The notes: generated from the sequence alone by a model not told the origin. A DNA stretch of 64,000 bases from DASUPK01 sp963815045 (GCA_963815045.1 CAWFET010000003.1:62001-126000), one strand, 5' to 3'; positions 34,170 through 42,759 are shown, counted from the stretch's first letter. A program made the numbers and translations.

Positions 34170-35611
34170 GGCTCAACACCCTCCGCAACCGGCTGGTCGC
34201 GCTGATCACGCTGATCACGGCGGCGGCGATCGGGTTCGTCTACCTGTACGTGGTGCCCCAGCTCGAATCGAGCCTGAACGCGGAGAAGCTGCGGCGCCTC
34301 GAGAGGCTGGGGGTCGAGCAGACGCCGCGCCTCGCGCACGCGCTCGAATCGGGCGCCTCCCAGCAGCAGATCGAGGAGGTGGTCCGCACCACGGCGCAGT
34401 CGACGGAGAGCCGGGTGACCCTCCTGGCCGTGCGCAACGAGTCCGGAGGGCCCGTGCCGGCGTTCGTCGTCGCGGACTCCCAGGCGGAGGCGACCGCGAT
34501 CCAGGGCCGCTACCTGACCGCCGACGCTGCGATCGAGGACCAGCACGTGGCCTCGGGGGTCGAGCACGTCGCGGGCACGCGGGTGGGGACCTCCGCCGTC
34601 CCGATCCAGCTCAATGGGCAGACACGCTGGGTGGCGGTGCTGTCCACCCCGCTCGCGGAGGTGAACGACGACGTCGCCCTCGTTCGCCGTCAGATCCTGA
34701 TCGCGGGGCTGATCGCGCTGATCGCGGCCTCCCTGATCGGCTACTGGGCCTCCGGCGCGGTCTCGCGGCGGCTGCGGCGGATGCGCGAGGCGGCCGAGAC
34801 GGTGGCCGAGGGGCACTTCGACCAGCCGATTCCGGTCGACTCCTCCGACGAGCTCGGCCAGCTCGCCCGGAGCTTCAACGACATGCAACGCCGCCTGGCG
34901 CGCCTCGACAGCTCGCGAAAGGAGTTCATCGCCAACGCCTCGCACGAGCTGCGCACACCGATCTTCTCTCTGGGCGGGTTCGTCGAGCTCCTGGAGACCG
35001 AGAAGCTGACCGCGGCCGAGCGACGCTCGTTCGTCGCCGAGATGCGCGCGGCGATCGAGCGGTTGCAGAAGCTCACCATCGACCTGCTCGACCTCTCGCG
35101 GCTCGACGCAGACGTGATCGAGATCAAGCGGGAGGAGGTGGACCTGAAGGAGGCGGCCCGTGCGGTCGCCGACGAATTCCGTCCCGCGGCGAGTACACAC
35201 CGCTCCTCGCTCCAGGTCCGCGGGCGCGGTGAGGCCGTCGCGCTCGCCGACCTAAATCGGGTCTCACAAATCATCCGTATTCTCATCGACAATGCCATTA
35301 CGCATACGCCGCAGGGAACGAACGTGACGGTCACCGCTGTCCGCGGGCGAGGAGCCGCGGAGCTGATCGTGGGGGACGACGCCAAGAAGGGCATCGACCC
35401 GCGCGCGATCGACAAGGTCTTCGACCGCTTCTACACGGGCGACGCCGCGACCGGCTCGGGACTGGGCCTCGCGATCGCCGACGAGCTGGCGCTGCGCATG
35501 AACGGCCAGCTCGCGGTCGTCTCCCGCCGCGGCCACACCGCCTTCACCCTGAGCCTGCCTCTCGCCAAGGAGCGGGGACGCCAGCGCGAGCCCGCCGGGG
35601 CCGCCGCGTGA
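34166..35611 (+). CDS. Membrane sensor histidine kinase
   Basis: 481 aa. Two membrane helices flank an extracytoplasmic sensor of about 140 residues. A HAMP domain (SRRLRRMREAAETVAEGHF) follows, then HisKA with phospho-His260 in NASHELRTP, and a HATPase with N-box-like RILIDNAITHTP and G2 box GSGLGLAIAD. The TTG start overlaps the regulator stop, and the stop overlaps the htrA-like GTG. The order regulator-kinase-HtrA matches mycobacterial mprA-mprB-pepD, which senses envelope stress. The signal here is inferred. Confidence 0.93.
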   Translation: MRLNTLRNRLVALITLITAAAIGFVYLYVVPQLESSLNAEKLRRLERLGVEQTPRLAHALESGASQQQIEEVVRTTAQSTESRVTLLAVRNESGGPVPAFVVADSQAEATAIQGRYLTADAAIEDQHVASGVEHVAGTRVGTSAVPIQLNGQTRWVAVLSTPLAEVNDDVALVRRQILIAGLIALIAASLIGYWASGAVSRRLRRMREAAETVAEGHFDQPIPVDSSDELGQLARSFNDMQRRLARLDSSRKEFIANASHELRTPIFSLGGFVELLETEKLTAAERRSFVAEMRAAIERLQKLTIDLLDLSRLDADVIEIKREEVDLKEAARAVADEFRPAASTHRSSLQVRGRGEAVALADLNRVSQIIRILIDNAITHTPQGTNVTVTAVRGRGAAELIVGDDAKKGIDPRAIDKVFDRFYTGDAATGSGLGLAIADELALRMNGQLAVVSRRGHTAFTLSLPLAKERGRQREPAGAAA

Positions 35612-36786
35612 GGCGCCTGTATGCCCTCCTGCTGGCCGTGGCAGCCTCGGCCCTGATCGCCGCCGGCTGCGGCGGTGGCGGCGACACGACGATCACCGAG
35701 GGAAGCGGGCCGGCCAGCACCCAGCCGGTCGTCGTCGAATCGAGCGGCGGGAGCTTCAACCCGGCTCAGATCTACAAGGACGTCTCCCCGGGCGTCGTCA
35801 CGATCATCTCCGTCTTCGACTCGAGCGGCAACTCCCTCCTCGGCGGCGGAGGCGGCTCGGCCGGCCAGGGCTCCGGCTTCGTCGTCGACAAGGACGGGGA
35901 CATCGTCACCAACGCCCACGTCGTCACCAGCGGCGGGCGCCTGAACGGCGGCGGCACACCGCACGCCGCGAAGCAGGTCTTCGTGGAGTTCGGCGACCGC
36001 AACCGGGTCCCGGCTCAGATCGTCGGATTCGACGCCGACGCGGACGTCGCCCTGATCAAGGTCGACCCCGACGGCCTCAACCTCGTCCCGGTTCCGCTCT
36101 CGGATCGTTCCGCGTTTGCCGTCGGCGAGCCCGTCGCCGCGATCGGCAGCCCGTTCGGCGAGACACAGTCGCTCTCGATCGGCGTGATCTCGGCCACCAA
36201 CCGGACGGTCGAGGGCCTCACCAACTTCGGCATCGACAACGCCATCCAGACGGACGCCTCCATCAACCCGGGCAACTCGGGCGGGCCGCTGCTCGACTCG
36301 AAGGGCGAGGTGATCGGCATCAACGAGCAGATCGCCTCGAGCTCCGGCTCCAACTCCGGCGTCGGCTTCGCGATCCCGGTCACGTCGGTCCGCTACTCCC
36401 TCCCGCAGCTCCGCGCCGGCGGCAAGGTCCAGTACGCGTTCCTCGGCGTCACGAGCGAGTCGCTGTACCCGCAGCTCGCCGAGCATCTCGGGCTCGACAC
36501 CAAGAGCGGCGCGCTGATCACCGACGTGGTCAGCGGCAGCCCGGCGGACAAGGCCGGGCTGAAGGGATCGACCGACGAGACCACCTTCCAGCTCCAGCAC
36601 GTCAAGACCGGCGGCGACGTCGTGATCGCGGTGGACGGCAAGCCCGTCTTCCAGAACAACGACCTCTCCGAGCTGGTCGCGCTCCACAAGCCCGGCGACA
36701 CGGTCACGCTCGACATCCTTCGCGGCGGCCAGCACGCCACCGTCGACGTGACGCTCGGCTCGCGTCCGTCGGACGTCGGTCAGTAG
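35608..36786 (+). CDS. HtrA/DegP-like trypsin-type protease lipoprotein with PDZ
   Basis: 392 aa. The signal peptide ends in a lipobox (LIAAGC). The protease domain has the catalytic triad His104 (TNAHVV), Asp146 (DADVALIKV) and Ser224 (GNSGGPLLD). One PDZ domain follows (VQYAFLGV...GSPADKAGLKG...GGDVVIAVDG). It degrades or refolds misfolded exported proteins. Translational coupling to the kinase gene indicates that it is an output and possibly a feedback element of the two-component system. Confidence 0.94.
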   Translation: MRRLYALLLAVAASALIAAGCGGGGDTTITEGSGPASTQPVVVESSGGSFNPAQIYKDVSPGVVTIISVFDSSGNSLLGGGGGSAGQGSGFVVDKDGDIVTNAHVVTSGGRLNGGGTPHAAKQVFVEFGDRNRVPAQIVGFDADADVALIKVDPDGLNLVPVPLSDRSAFAVGEPVAAIGSPFGETQSLSIGVISATNRTVEGLTNFGIDNAIQTDASINPGNSGGPLLDSKGEVIGINEQIASSSGSNSGVGFAIPVTSVRYSLPQLRAGGKVQYAFLGVTSESLYPQLAEHLGLDTKSGALITDVVSGSPADKAGLKGSTDETTFQLQHVKTGGDVVIAVDGKPVFQNNDLSELVALHKPGDTVTLDILRGGQHATVDVTLGSRPSDVGQ

Positions 36787-36869
36787 CGACCGCCAGCCTC
36801 GGCTTCTCGAGGTGTGTCTTCCAGCCCCACTGCTGTGCGTGGAGGGTGCTGTCCGGGTTTGGGCGAGTA

Positions 36870-36887
36870 GCGCTCATCGTCCAAAGC
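36870..36887 (+). repeat. Short dispersed repeat, copy 1
   Basis: GCGCTCATCGTCCAAAGC. Differs from copy 2 by one base. Same strand as the other copies. Confidence 0.5.
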
Positions 36888-36892
36888 CGGGA

Positions 36893-36933
36893 TGTCCGAA
36901 GTTGTGGTTGCTATGGACCCACAACTCCGGACA
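36893..36933. repeat. Long hairpin, 15-bp arms with one mismatch
   Basis: Arms TGTCCGAAGTTGTGG and CCACAACTCCGGACA pair at 14 of 15 positions around an 11-nt loop. It lies about 100 nt past the htrA-like stop and between two copies of the 18-bp repeat. It could terminate the regulator-kinase-protease transcript or be a remnant of a small mobile element. Confidence 0.6.
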
Positions 36934-36948
36934 GCTCCGCATGAAGCG

Positions 36949-36966
36949 GCGCTTCTCGTCCAAAGC
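36949..36966 (+). repeat. Short dispersed repeat, copy 2
   Basis: GCGCTTCTCGTCCAAAGC. Taken as the reference form. It sits 35 nt before the small gene at 37.0 kb and just after the long hairpin. Confidence 0.5.
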
Positions 36967-37000
36967 AGTAGTCCCACTGTCGCGAGTTAGGGTCAGGCCA

Positions 37001-37261
37001 GTGCCGCAGTTTTCGATCATGTTCCGAACTAGGCCCATGCCGGCCCATGCGATCGCCGCTGTCCTAGAAGCCGCCGGGGTTGAACGCGTCGCCGACTACG
37101 GCAGCTCGGCCCCCGATGACCCAGACCACAAATACCGACCAGACACCCACGTGGTCCGGCTGGAAGCCGACACGGCCGATGAGGCTGGTCGCGCCGTCAC
37201 CGAGGTCGTGCAGGACAAGGCCGCCGGGTTCCAGCTGATCAGCGTCTCTCCGGACGAGTAG
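37001..37261 (+). CDS. Small conserved-looking protein, 86 aa
   Basis: I do not recognise this protein. It reads MPQFSIMFRTRPMPAHAIAAV... and looks like a compact alpha/beta fold with no signal or membrane helix. The GTG start is 7 nt after TAGGGT, matching the leaderless pattern of the window, and the longer upstream frame looks unlike protein. It is embedded in an accessory patch between two copies of an 18-bp repeat. Its last base overlaps the third copy. Confidence 0.6.
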   Translation: MPQFSIMFRTRPMPAHAIAAVLEAAGVERVADYGSSAPDDPDHKYRPDTHVVRLEADTADEAGRAVTEVVQDKAAGFQLISVSPDE

Positions 37262-37278
37262 CGCTTCTCCTCCAAAGG
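37261..37278 (+). repeat. Short dispersed repeat, copy 3
   Basis: GCGCTTCTCCTCCAAAGG. Two differences from copy 2. It begins at the last base of the preceding stop codon. Confidence 0.45.
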
Positions 37279-37302
37279 AGCGATCTCGCCTCGCCTAGCC
37301 CA

Positions 37303-37989
37303 TCAGCAGATCCCGATGTCCGCCGGCTTCCCCGGCACGTCCTTACATGTGCGCAGCTCGGGCGGCAGGGTCTCGGCTGCGGTCACCTTGAGTCCGCCCC
37401 CAGGCTGCTTGATGACGTAAACGAGCGTCGGCTTGCTGCGTGACGGGGCTCTCACCGAGCACCCGAAGAACCTCGAGCGGCTCGGAGAGCACCGTATGTT
37501 CGGGCCGGGGCCGAACTTCGATCGGAGGAGAGCTTCCGCCCGCGAAGGCTGAACGCGTTGTGCCTGCACGAGCTTGGCTCGTATGGCCGGAGACCAGACC
37601 GCCGCACCGCGGGAGCTGTCGATGACCGCTCGCCGCCCCAGAGGGCGATGAAGAGTGACGGCAAACGGAACCTCGAAGTTTCTCTCCTCACAGAACAGAC
37701 TCCCCCCACTGGTACGGATTTCAGCACCGACCAGGACCTCTGTGGACGTCTCTCGGACGGTCACGTCACCGATCGATCGATTTCCGTCGTCGCAACTTGG
37801 AACGCCTCCCGCCACCAGGCGCAGACGCGTATCCGTTGGATGTGGCGTGTTCCTCCACGGCTTGTTGAACGCAACCGTGGCTGTATGTCCTTGGCTGTCG
37901 CCGGCACTCCCGCCGGAGCAGGCGCTCAATAGGAAGCCGGCCGTGACGGGAGCGACCAAGAGGAGGAGGAATTTCGGAATCCGGATCAC
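37303..37989 (-). CDS. Putative lipoprotein of unknown function
   Basis: 228 aa with a lipoprotein signal (FLLLLVAPVTAGFLLSAC; lipobox LSAC). The mature part has at least six further cysteines in pairs (PSCDDG, LFCEER, IRCSPS, FFGCSV, RTCKDV and a C-terminal Cys), suggesting an extracellular disulfide-bonded domain. No family was recognised. It lies in the accessory patch and is probably monocistronic. Confidence 0.72.
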   Translation of the reverse strand: MIRIPKFLLLLVAPVTAGFLLSACSGGSAGDSQGHTATVAFNKPWRNTPHPTDTRLRLVAGGVPSCDDGNRSIGDVTVRETSTEVLVGAEIRTSGGSLFCEERNFEVPFAVTLHRPLGRRAVIDSSRGAAVWSPAIRAKLVQAQRVQPSRAEALLRSKFGPGPNIRCSPSRSRFFGCSVRAPSRSKPTLVYVIKQPGGGLKVTAAETLPPELRTCKDVPGKPADIGIC

Positions 37990-38033
37990 GGCCTTGGGAT
38001 CCTCTCACCCGCGAAGGAATCCTTAGGGCGCCG

Positions 38034-38051
38034 CCGCTTCTCGTCCAAAGC
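38034..38051 (+). repeat. Short dispersed repeat, copy 4
   Basis: CCGCTTCTCGTCCAAAGC; with the next two bases the flanks form a 6-bp stem (CCGCTT/AAGCGG). It sits just past the end of the second secreted paralogue. Confidence 0.5.
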
Positions 38052-38069
38052 GGCTGTTCCACTCCTGCC

Positions 38070-38636
38070 CTACGGGCCTCCGTAGCAGACCGGCAGCCCG
38101 GGCTTGATGTACGGGGGCCGTTGGCCGTACCGGCAAGGGGTCGCCGAGTAGGGAACCGGCCCGCCGCTCGTGCAGTTGTGCCAGCCGGGGGGCGGATAGT
38201 TGAAGTCAAGAATCGACACCGAGCCGTTGACTCGCAGCTGCTTTCCCTTCTTCTTCGCGAGCACCTTGCCCGTCAGGGTGGCGCTGATGTTCCCTGGAGG
38301 ATCACTAGTTACGTAGGCGGACGAGTACGAGTAGGTAAAGCTCCCCTTCCTCAGCTTGATGTAGCCGTTGCCGGACCCGCTCTGGGCGAACGCATCGGAA
38401 CTGACCGGCGGATTGCAGTTAGTGGGAACTCGGTCGTCAAAGGCGGCGAGGCGCGGGGTGTAGGGGCCATGTCGCTGTTTGTTCTTGTAGACGACGAGAA
38501 GGTGGATCGCCAAATGTCCCGGGATCGCAGGCTGGAAGTCCTGGAAGTGGTAGTAGCGGGTCGCGCTTTGCGCGGTGGGAGCGACCATGACAACGACGAA
38601 GAGTGAGGCGAGTGCGATCGATACTGGGCGTCTCAT
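38070..38636 (-). CDS. Secreted protein, copy 2 of a paralogous pair
   Basis: 188 aa with a signal peptide (RRPVSIALASLFVVVMVAPTAQS). It shares the motif series of the gene at 24.6 kb (VVYKNKQRHGPYTPR, CNPP, KLRKGSFTYSYSS, PPGNISATLTGK, LRVNGSVSIL, HNC, CRYG) and ends LPVCYGGP. The ATG at 38636 is chosen because it gives the signal peptide and aligns with the other copy. About 70 bp upstream of both copies is also similar (ggtgctccc..ctggaatccg), so the promoter region seems to have been duplicated along with the gene. The function is unknown. Confidence 0.76.
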   Translation of the reverse strand: MRRPVSIALASLFVVVMVAPTAQSATRYYHFQDFQPAIPGHLAIHLLVVYKNKQRHGPYTPRLAAFDDRVPTNCNPPVSSDAFAQSGSGNGYIKLRKGSFTYSYSSAYVTSDPPGNISATLTGKVLAKKKGKQLRVNGSVSILDFNYPPPGWHNCTSGGPVPYSATPCRYGQRPPYIKPGLPVCYGGP

Positions 38637-38803
38637 TTGGTCGTCTCCACGGTCCAGACTGCCACGCCCGTTCGCACCCACCATCGGTGCTCCCGCTCGA
38701 TCTGGAATCCGTGCACAGCACGTAGGCGTGCCTTAGCCGACCAGGCACTACTGCTTTCCATGCAAAGCGCTACTGACCTCGACGGGGGCCCGACCGGGCA
38801 GTA

Positions 38804-38881
38804 CCACCTCGGACCGGTGGGCGACGCCCGTAGCGACTTATGCTGGGCGGCCGCTTGCTACTGCGGCTATATGGCGAAGCC
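38804..38881 (+). repeat. Roughly 80-bp repeat, copy A, upstream of the IMPase-family gene
   Basis: Shares with copy B the stretches ccacctcgga, cccgtagcgacttatg and gggcggccgcttg, and the ending atggcgaagcc. It contains the small hairpins GGGC-GAC-GCCC and GCCGC...GCGGC. Its terminal ATG is the apparent start codon of the following gene. Confidence 0.7.
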
Positions 38882-39806
38882 GTCCATCACAAACCTCGTA
38901 ACCGACCTCGCGACTGAGCTACGCGAGGAGGTCCTTCCCAAGCTCGGCGCTCATGCCGGCCGCGCTCATTCGGGATCCGCCGAGGGCGGCGACGTCACCT
39001 TCGAGATCGACGAGCACGCCGAGCGGCGGATGGAGGAGTTCCTCGCTGAGCGGGCGCCCGAGGTCTCCTTCTACTCCGAGGACCGCGGCATGGTGTCGCC
39101 GGCGGGCGACCGGGCCGAGTGGGTCCTGATCGTCGACCCGATCGACGGCACCCGCCCCGCCCTCGCCGGGCTCGAATCGAGCTGCGTATCGGTCGCCGCT
39201 GCGCGACTCGACGGTGAGCCGACGATGGCCGACGTCCAGGTCGGCTGCGTGCTGGAGCTGAAGAGTGGCGCGGCCTTCGTCGCCGAACGCGGCGCGGGGC
39301 TCGAGCCGGCGCCCAGCCTGTCCGAGAACAGCTCGCTGGAGCGGATGTTCTGGACCTACGGCTTCCGCGGCCGCCCGGCGCGCGCGCTCGTCGAGGTGCT
39401 CGCGGAGCTGATCGACCGCTCTTCCGTCGGAGGCGGCACCTTCGACCTGGGCTCGGCCACCTTCGACATGACCCGGGTGGTCTCGGGCCAGCTGGACGCC
39501 TACATCGAGCCGGGGCCGCGGATGATCGACGACGTGCCGGCGATTCGCGCCGAGTTCGAGCGCGTCGGGGGCGGCGCGGTCCTCAACAACTCGCCGTACG
39601 ACCTGGCGGCCGCGACGATCTGCCTGCAGGAGGGCGGAGCCATCGTCACGGACGCCTACGGGCAATCGCTGGCCGATCGGCCGCTGCTCGGCTCGAGCCA
39701 CGAGTTCCAGATGTCCTGTGTCGCCGCCGCAAACGCCGAGCTGCACGCGGCGATCTGCGCGGAGCTCGACCAAGGCATCGAGCGGCTCCGCACCGCCATC
39801 TCCTAA
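38871..39806 (+). CDS. Inositol monophosphatase-family sugar phosphatase
   Basis: 311 aa. The Mg-dependent phosphatase signature is clear: EIDEHAERRMEEFLAE, YSEDRG, and VDPIDGTRPALAGL (D-P-I-D-G-T metal site). The late W-D-x-A-A motif of the family is replaced by SPYDLAAATICLQEGG. Family members act on inositol phosphates, fructose bisphosphate, histidinol phosphate or other sugar phosphates. The next two genes make trehalose or a related glucoside, so a role on a phosphorylated disaccharide is attractive but unproven. The ATG is inside repeat copy A. A strong hairpin follows the stop. Confidence 0.84.
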   Translation: MAKPSITNLVTDLATELREEVLPKLGAHAGRAHSGSAEGGDVTFEIDEHAERRMEEFLAERAPEVSFYSEDRGMVSPAGDRAEWVLIVDPIDGTRPALAGLESSCVSVAAARLDGEPTMADVQVGCVLELKSGAAFVAERGAGLEPAPSLSENSSLERMFWTYGFRGRPARALVEVLAELIDRSSVGGGTFDLGSATFDMTRVVSGQLDAYIEPGPRMIDDVPAIRAEFERVGGGAVLNNSPYDLAAATICLQEGGAIVTDAYGQSLADRPLLGSSHEFQMSCVAAANAELHAAICAELDQGIERLRTAIS

Positions 39807-39809
39807 AAC

Positions 39810-39829
39810 GGGTGCGCTAACGCGCACCC
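39810..39829 (+). terminator. Perfect 8-bp hairpin with TAAC loop
   Basis: GGGTGCGC and GCGCACCC arms, starting 3 nt after the stop of the IMPase-family gene. A T-containing stretch (agtactttt) follows about 15 nt later. It probably ends that transcript before treT. Confidence 0.6.
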
Positions 39830-39896
39830 TCGCACCAACGAGTACTTTTCCGCCCTTGCGCAATCAACTTCATCCGGAAGCGAGCAGGGGGATCTC

Positions 39897-41135
39897 GTGC
39901 TTCAAGAGGTAGCGCTGGGGTCCAAGTCCCTGGCCGACTACACGCACCTGGCCGGCCGCGGCCTGGTCGACGAGATCCGCGAGCTCGCGGAGAACCTGCA
40001 GGGCAAGCGGGTCCTGCACGTGAGCGCGACCGCCTTCGGCGGCGGCGTCTCGGAGATCCTCTACACGCTCGTGCCGCTGATGCGGGACGTGGGGCTCGAC
40101 ACCCACTGGCAGATCATCATGGGCCGCGAGGAGTTCTTCAACGCGACGAAGCTTCTCCACAACTCGCTGCAGGGGGATCCGAACACCCTCAGCCCCAACC
40201 AGTGGGAGCTGTTCGACCACTACAACAAGATGAACGCCGACTCGCTCGAGGGCGAGTGGGACGTGGTCATCGTCCATGACCCGCAGCCGGTCGGGATGCG
40301 CCACGACGCGAGGGACCACTCGAAGAACTGGGTCTGGCGCTGCCACATCGACCTCTCCGAACCGAACCCCGAGCCGATCACGCGGATGCTGCCGCTGATC
40401 TCCGAGTACGACATCACCGTTTGGCACATGGAGCAGTACGTGCCGAAGGGCCTCGACGGGCACGGCGGCGTGCGGATCGTCCCGCCGGCGATCGACCCCC
40501 TCTCCCCCAAGAACATGGCGCTCAGCCCCGACGACGCGTCCTTCGTCTGCAACCAGTTCGGCATCGACGTCGACCGTCCCCTGATCACCCAGGTCTCCCG
40601 CTTCGACCCCTGGAAGGACCCGATCGGCGTGATCGACGCCTACCGCCGGGTCACCAAGGAGATCCCGGAGGTGCAGCTCGCGCTGGTCGGCTCGATGGCC
40701 ACCGACGACCCGGAGGGCTGGGAGTTCTTCCACCGCACCTTCGAGTACGCCGGCTCGGACCCCGACATCAAGATCCTCAACAACCTGAACAACGTCGGCG
40801 CGATCGAGGTGAACGCCTTCCAGTCGCAGTCCGACCTGGTCATGCAGAAATCGATCCGCGAGGGCTTCGGACTGACGGTCGCCGAGTCGCTCTGGAAGGG
40901 CAGGCCGACCATCGGCGGCGACGTGGGCGGCATCCCGCTGCAGATCGTCGACGGCGAGGACGGCTACCTGGTCTCCTCACCCGACGAGGCCGCGAAGCGG
41001 TCGATCGAGATCCTCCAGGACCCCGAGCTGGGCCGCCGCCTGGGGCGCGCCGGCAAGGAACGCACCCGGGAGCGCTTCCTGACCCCGCGGCTGCTGCTCG
41101 ACTGGCTGCGGATCTTCACCGACCTGGATTCGTAA
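39897..41135 (+). CDS. treT: Trehalose synthase, glycosyltransferring (TreT), GT4
   Basis: Makes trehalose from NDP-glucose and glucose. 412 aa with the TreT layout: LHVSATAFGGGVSEILYTLVP at the N-terminal glycine loop, WDVVIVHDPQP, WRCHIDLSEP, and the GT-B C-terminal half with VSRFDPWKDPIGVIDAY and KSIREGFGLTVAESLWKGRPTIGG, including the E-x(7)-E motif. The GTG start is in a short AT-containing leader after the terminator of the previous gene. With the GT20 gene immediately downstream, the window has two potential trehalose-forming routes side by side. Confidence 0.88.
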   Translation: MLQEVALGSKSLADYTHLAGRGLVDEIRELAENLQGKRVLHVSATAFGGGVSEILYTLVPLMRDVGLDTHWQIIMGREEFFNATKLLHNSLQGDPNTLSPNQWELFDHYNKMNADSLEGEWDVVIVHDPQPVGMRHDARDHSKNWVWRCHIDLSEPNPEPITRMLPLISEYDITVWHMEQYVPKGLDGHGGVRIVPPAIDPLSPKNMALSPDDASFVCNQFGIDVDRPLITQVSRFDPWKDPIGVIDAYRRVTKEIPEVQLALVGSMATDDPEGWEFFHRTFEYAGSDPDIKILNNLNNVGAIEVNAFQSQSDLVMQKSIREGFGLTVAESLWKGRPTIGGDVGGIPLQIVDGEDGYLVSSPDEAAKRSIEILQDPELGRRLGRAGKERTRERFLTPRLLLDWLRIFTDLDS

Positions 41136-41136
41136 G

Positions 41137-41230
41137 CGGCCACCAGGCCGCTCCACCTCGGAGCGAAGGGCGAAGCCCGTAGCGACTTATGTTGGGCGGC
41201 CGCTTGTGGCCGCGATCTGATGGCGAGCCC
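41137..41230 (+). repeat. Roughly 90-bp repeat, copy B, upstream of the GT20 gene
   Basis: The fullest copy: gcggccaccaggccgct, ccacctcggagcg, GGGC-GAA-GCCC, gtagcgacttatg, and a GCGGCC-GCTTGT-GGCCGC hairpin, ending gatctgatggcg. It begins right at the treT stop. An in-frame ATG at its end would add 16 residues to the GT20 protein. Confidence 0.72.
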
Positions 41231-41267
41231 TGCAGAGGCTCGAGGCGCGCCGACTAAAGTGGGGCGC

Positions 41268-42740
41268 GTGCCGGATACCCATCCCCTGACGATCGTCTCC
41301 AACCGCGGGCCCGCGGAGTTCGGTGTGGATGGCAGCGGCAATCGCATCGTCCACCGCGGCGGCGGCGGCCTCGTCACGGCCCTGTCGGGGCTCGTGTCCC
41401 ACCGCAACGCGCTCTGGATCGCCTCCGCGATGACGGAGGAGGACGTGGTCGTCGCCAGCGAGAACGACGGGCCGACGCAGATCGAGCTGGACGGGATCTC
41501 CTACGACGTGCAGATGGTCGCCTCGAACCCGGCCGCGTACGACCGCTTCTACAACGTGATCGCGAACCCGATCCTCTGGTTCATCCAGCACTACCTGTGG
41601 GACCTCTCGAACGCCCCGGACATCCGGCAGGCGGAGGTGGACGCCTGGGAGGAGGGCTACAAGGTGGTCAACGATGACATCGCCGACTGCGTGATCCGTG
41701 CGATCGAGGGCCAGGAGAGCCCGGTGGTGATGCTCCACGACTACCACCTCTACACCTGCCCCGGCCTGATCCGCAAGGCCCGCCCCGACGCCTTCCTCCA
41801 CTACTTCGTCCACATCCCGTGGTCCCAGCCGGACTCATGGCGGATCCTCCCCAACCGCTGGCGGGAGGAGATCTACCTGAGCATGCTCTCCAACGACATC
41901 ATCGGCTTCCACACGACCGCCTACTGCCGCAACTTCCTGCAGTGCTGCCGGGAGCTGATGGAGCTCGAGACGGACTACGAGCGCATGTCGGTCATCCACG
42001 AGGGGCGCGAGATCTGGGTCCGTGCCTACCCGCTCTCGATCGACACCCAGCGGCTCTACCGGGCGGCCGAGTCCGCGGACGTGGCCTTCTACGAGAAGGA
42101 GCTGCTGCGCCGCCGACGCGACCACCTGATCATCCGGGTGGACCGCGCCGACCTCTCGAAAAACGTCCTGCGCGGCTTCACCGCCTTCGACGTCTTCCTG
42201 GAGCAGCACCCCGAGTTCCGCGAGAAGGTCACCTTCATCGCCCACCTGCAGCCCTCCCGGCAGGACGTCCCCGAGTACGCCGAGTACCTGGAGCGGATCG
42301 AGGCGTTGGTCGCTGTCGTCAACCACCGACACGGGACGACCGACTGGATGCCGATCGACCTGCGCATCTACGAGAACTTCCACGAGGCCGTCGCCCGCTA
42401 CAAGCACTTCGACCTGCTGATGGTCAACTCGCTCTTCGACGGGATGAACCTCGTCGCCAAGGAGGCGCCGGCGGTCAACACGCGCGACGGAGTCGTGATG
42501 CTCTCCGAGAACACGGGCGCGCACGAGGAGCTCGGCGACTGCGCCCTCTCGGTCAACCCGTTCGACATCCAGGAGCAGGCCGACGAGATCCACCGCGCCC
42601 TGACCATGAATCCCGAGGAGCGAGCGCTCAGGGCCCGTCGCCTCAAGGAGATCATCACCGAGCGCGACCCGGGCGACTGGGTCGATGAGCAGCTCGCCGA
42701 CATCCGCGCGAAGCGGGCGCCGGCCAAGGTCTCCCCATAG
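41268..42740 (+). CDS. otsA: GT20 trehalose-6-phosphate synthase-like glycosyltransferase
   Basis: 490 aa from the GTG. GT20 landmarks: TIVSNRGPAEF, the glycine-rich GGGGLVTAL loop, LHDYHLYTCPGLIRK, YFVHIPWSQPDSWRILP, and LMVNSLFDGMNLVAKE in the donor site. The central V-D-R-x-D motif is modified to VDRADLSKN, so it is a divergent member; glucosylglycerol-phosphate synthase or another acceptor is possible. The GTG is 7 nt after TAAAGT, fitting a leaderless start; ATG 41220 in the repeat is an alternative. No HAD-type otsB is in the window; the IMPase-family gene 2.4 kb upstream could dephosphorylate the product. Confidence 0.84.
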   Translation: MPDTHPLTIVSNRGPAEFGVDGSGNRIVHRGGGGLVTALSGLVSHRNALWIASAMTEEDVVVASENDGPTQIELDGISYDVQMVASNPAAYDRFYNVIANPILWFIQHYLWDLSNAPDIRQAEVDAWEEGYKVVNDDIADCVIRAIEGQESPVVMLHDYHLYTCPGLIRKARPDAFLHYFVHIPWSQPDSWRILPNRWREEIYLSMLSNDIIGFHTTAYCRNFLQCCRELMELETDYERMSVIHEGREIWVRAYPLSIDTQRLYRAAESADVAFYEKELLRRRRDHLIIRVDRADLSKNVLRGFTAFDVFLEQHPEFREKVTFIAHLQPSRQDVPEYAEYLERIEALVAVVNHRHGTTDWMPIDLRIYENFHEAVARYKHFDLLMVNSLFDGMNLVAKEAPAVNTRDGVVMLSENTGAHEELGDCALSVNPFDIQEQADEIHRALTMNPEERALRARRLKEIITERDPGDWVDEQLADIRAKRAPAKVSP

Positions 42741-42743
42741 CCC

Positions 42744-42759
42744 CGACCGCAGGCGGTCG
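42744..42759. terminator. Short perfect inverted repeat between convergent genes
   Basis: CGACCGC/GCGGTCG separated by AG, placed between the GT20 stop and the stop of the opposite gene. It can serve as a bidirectional terminator with a slightly opened loop. Confidence 0.5.
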
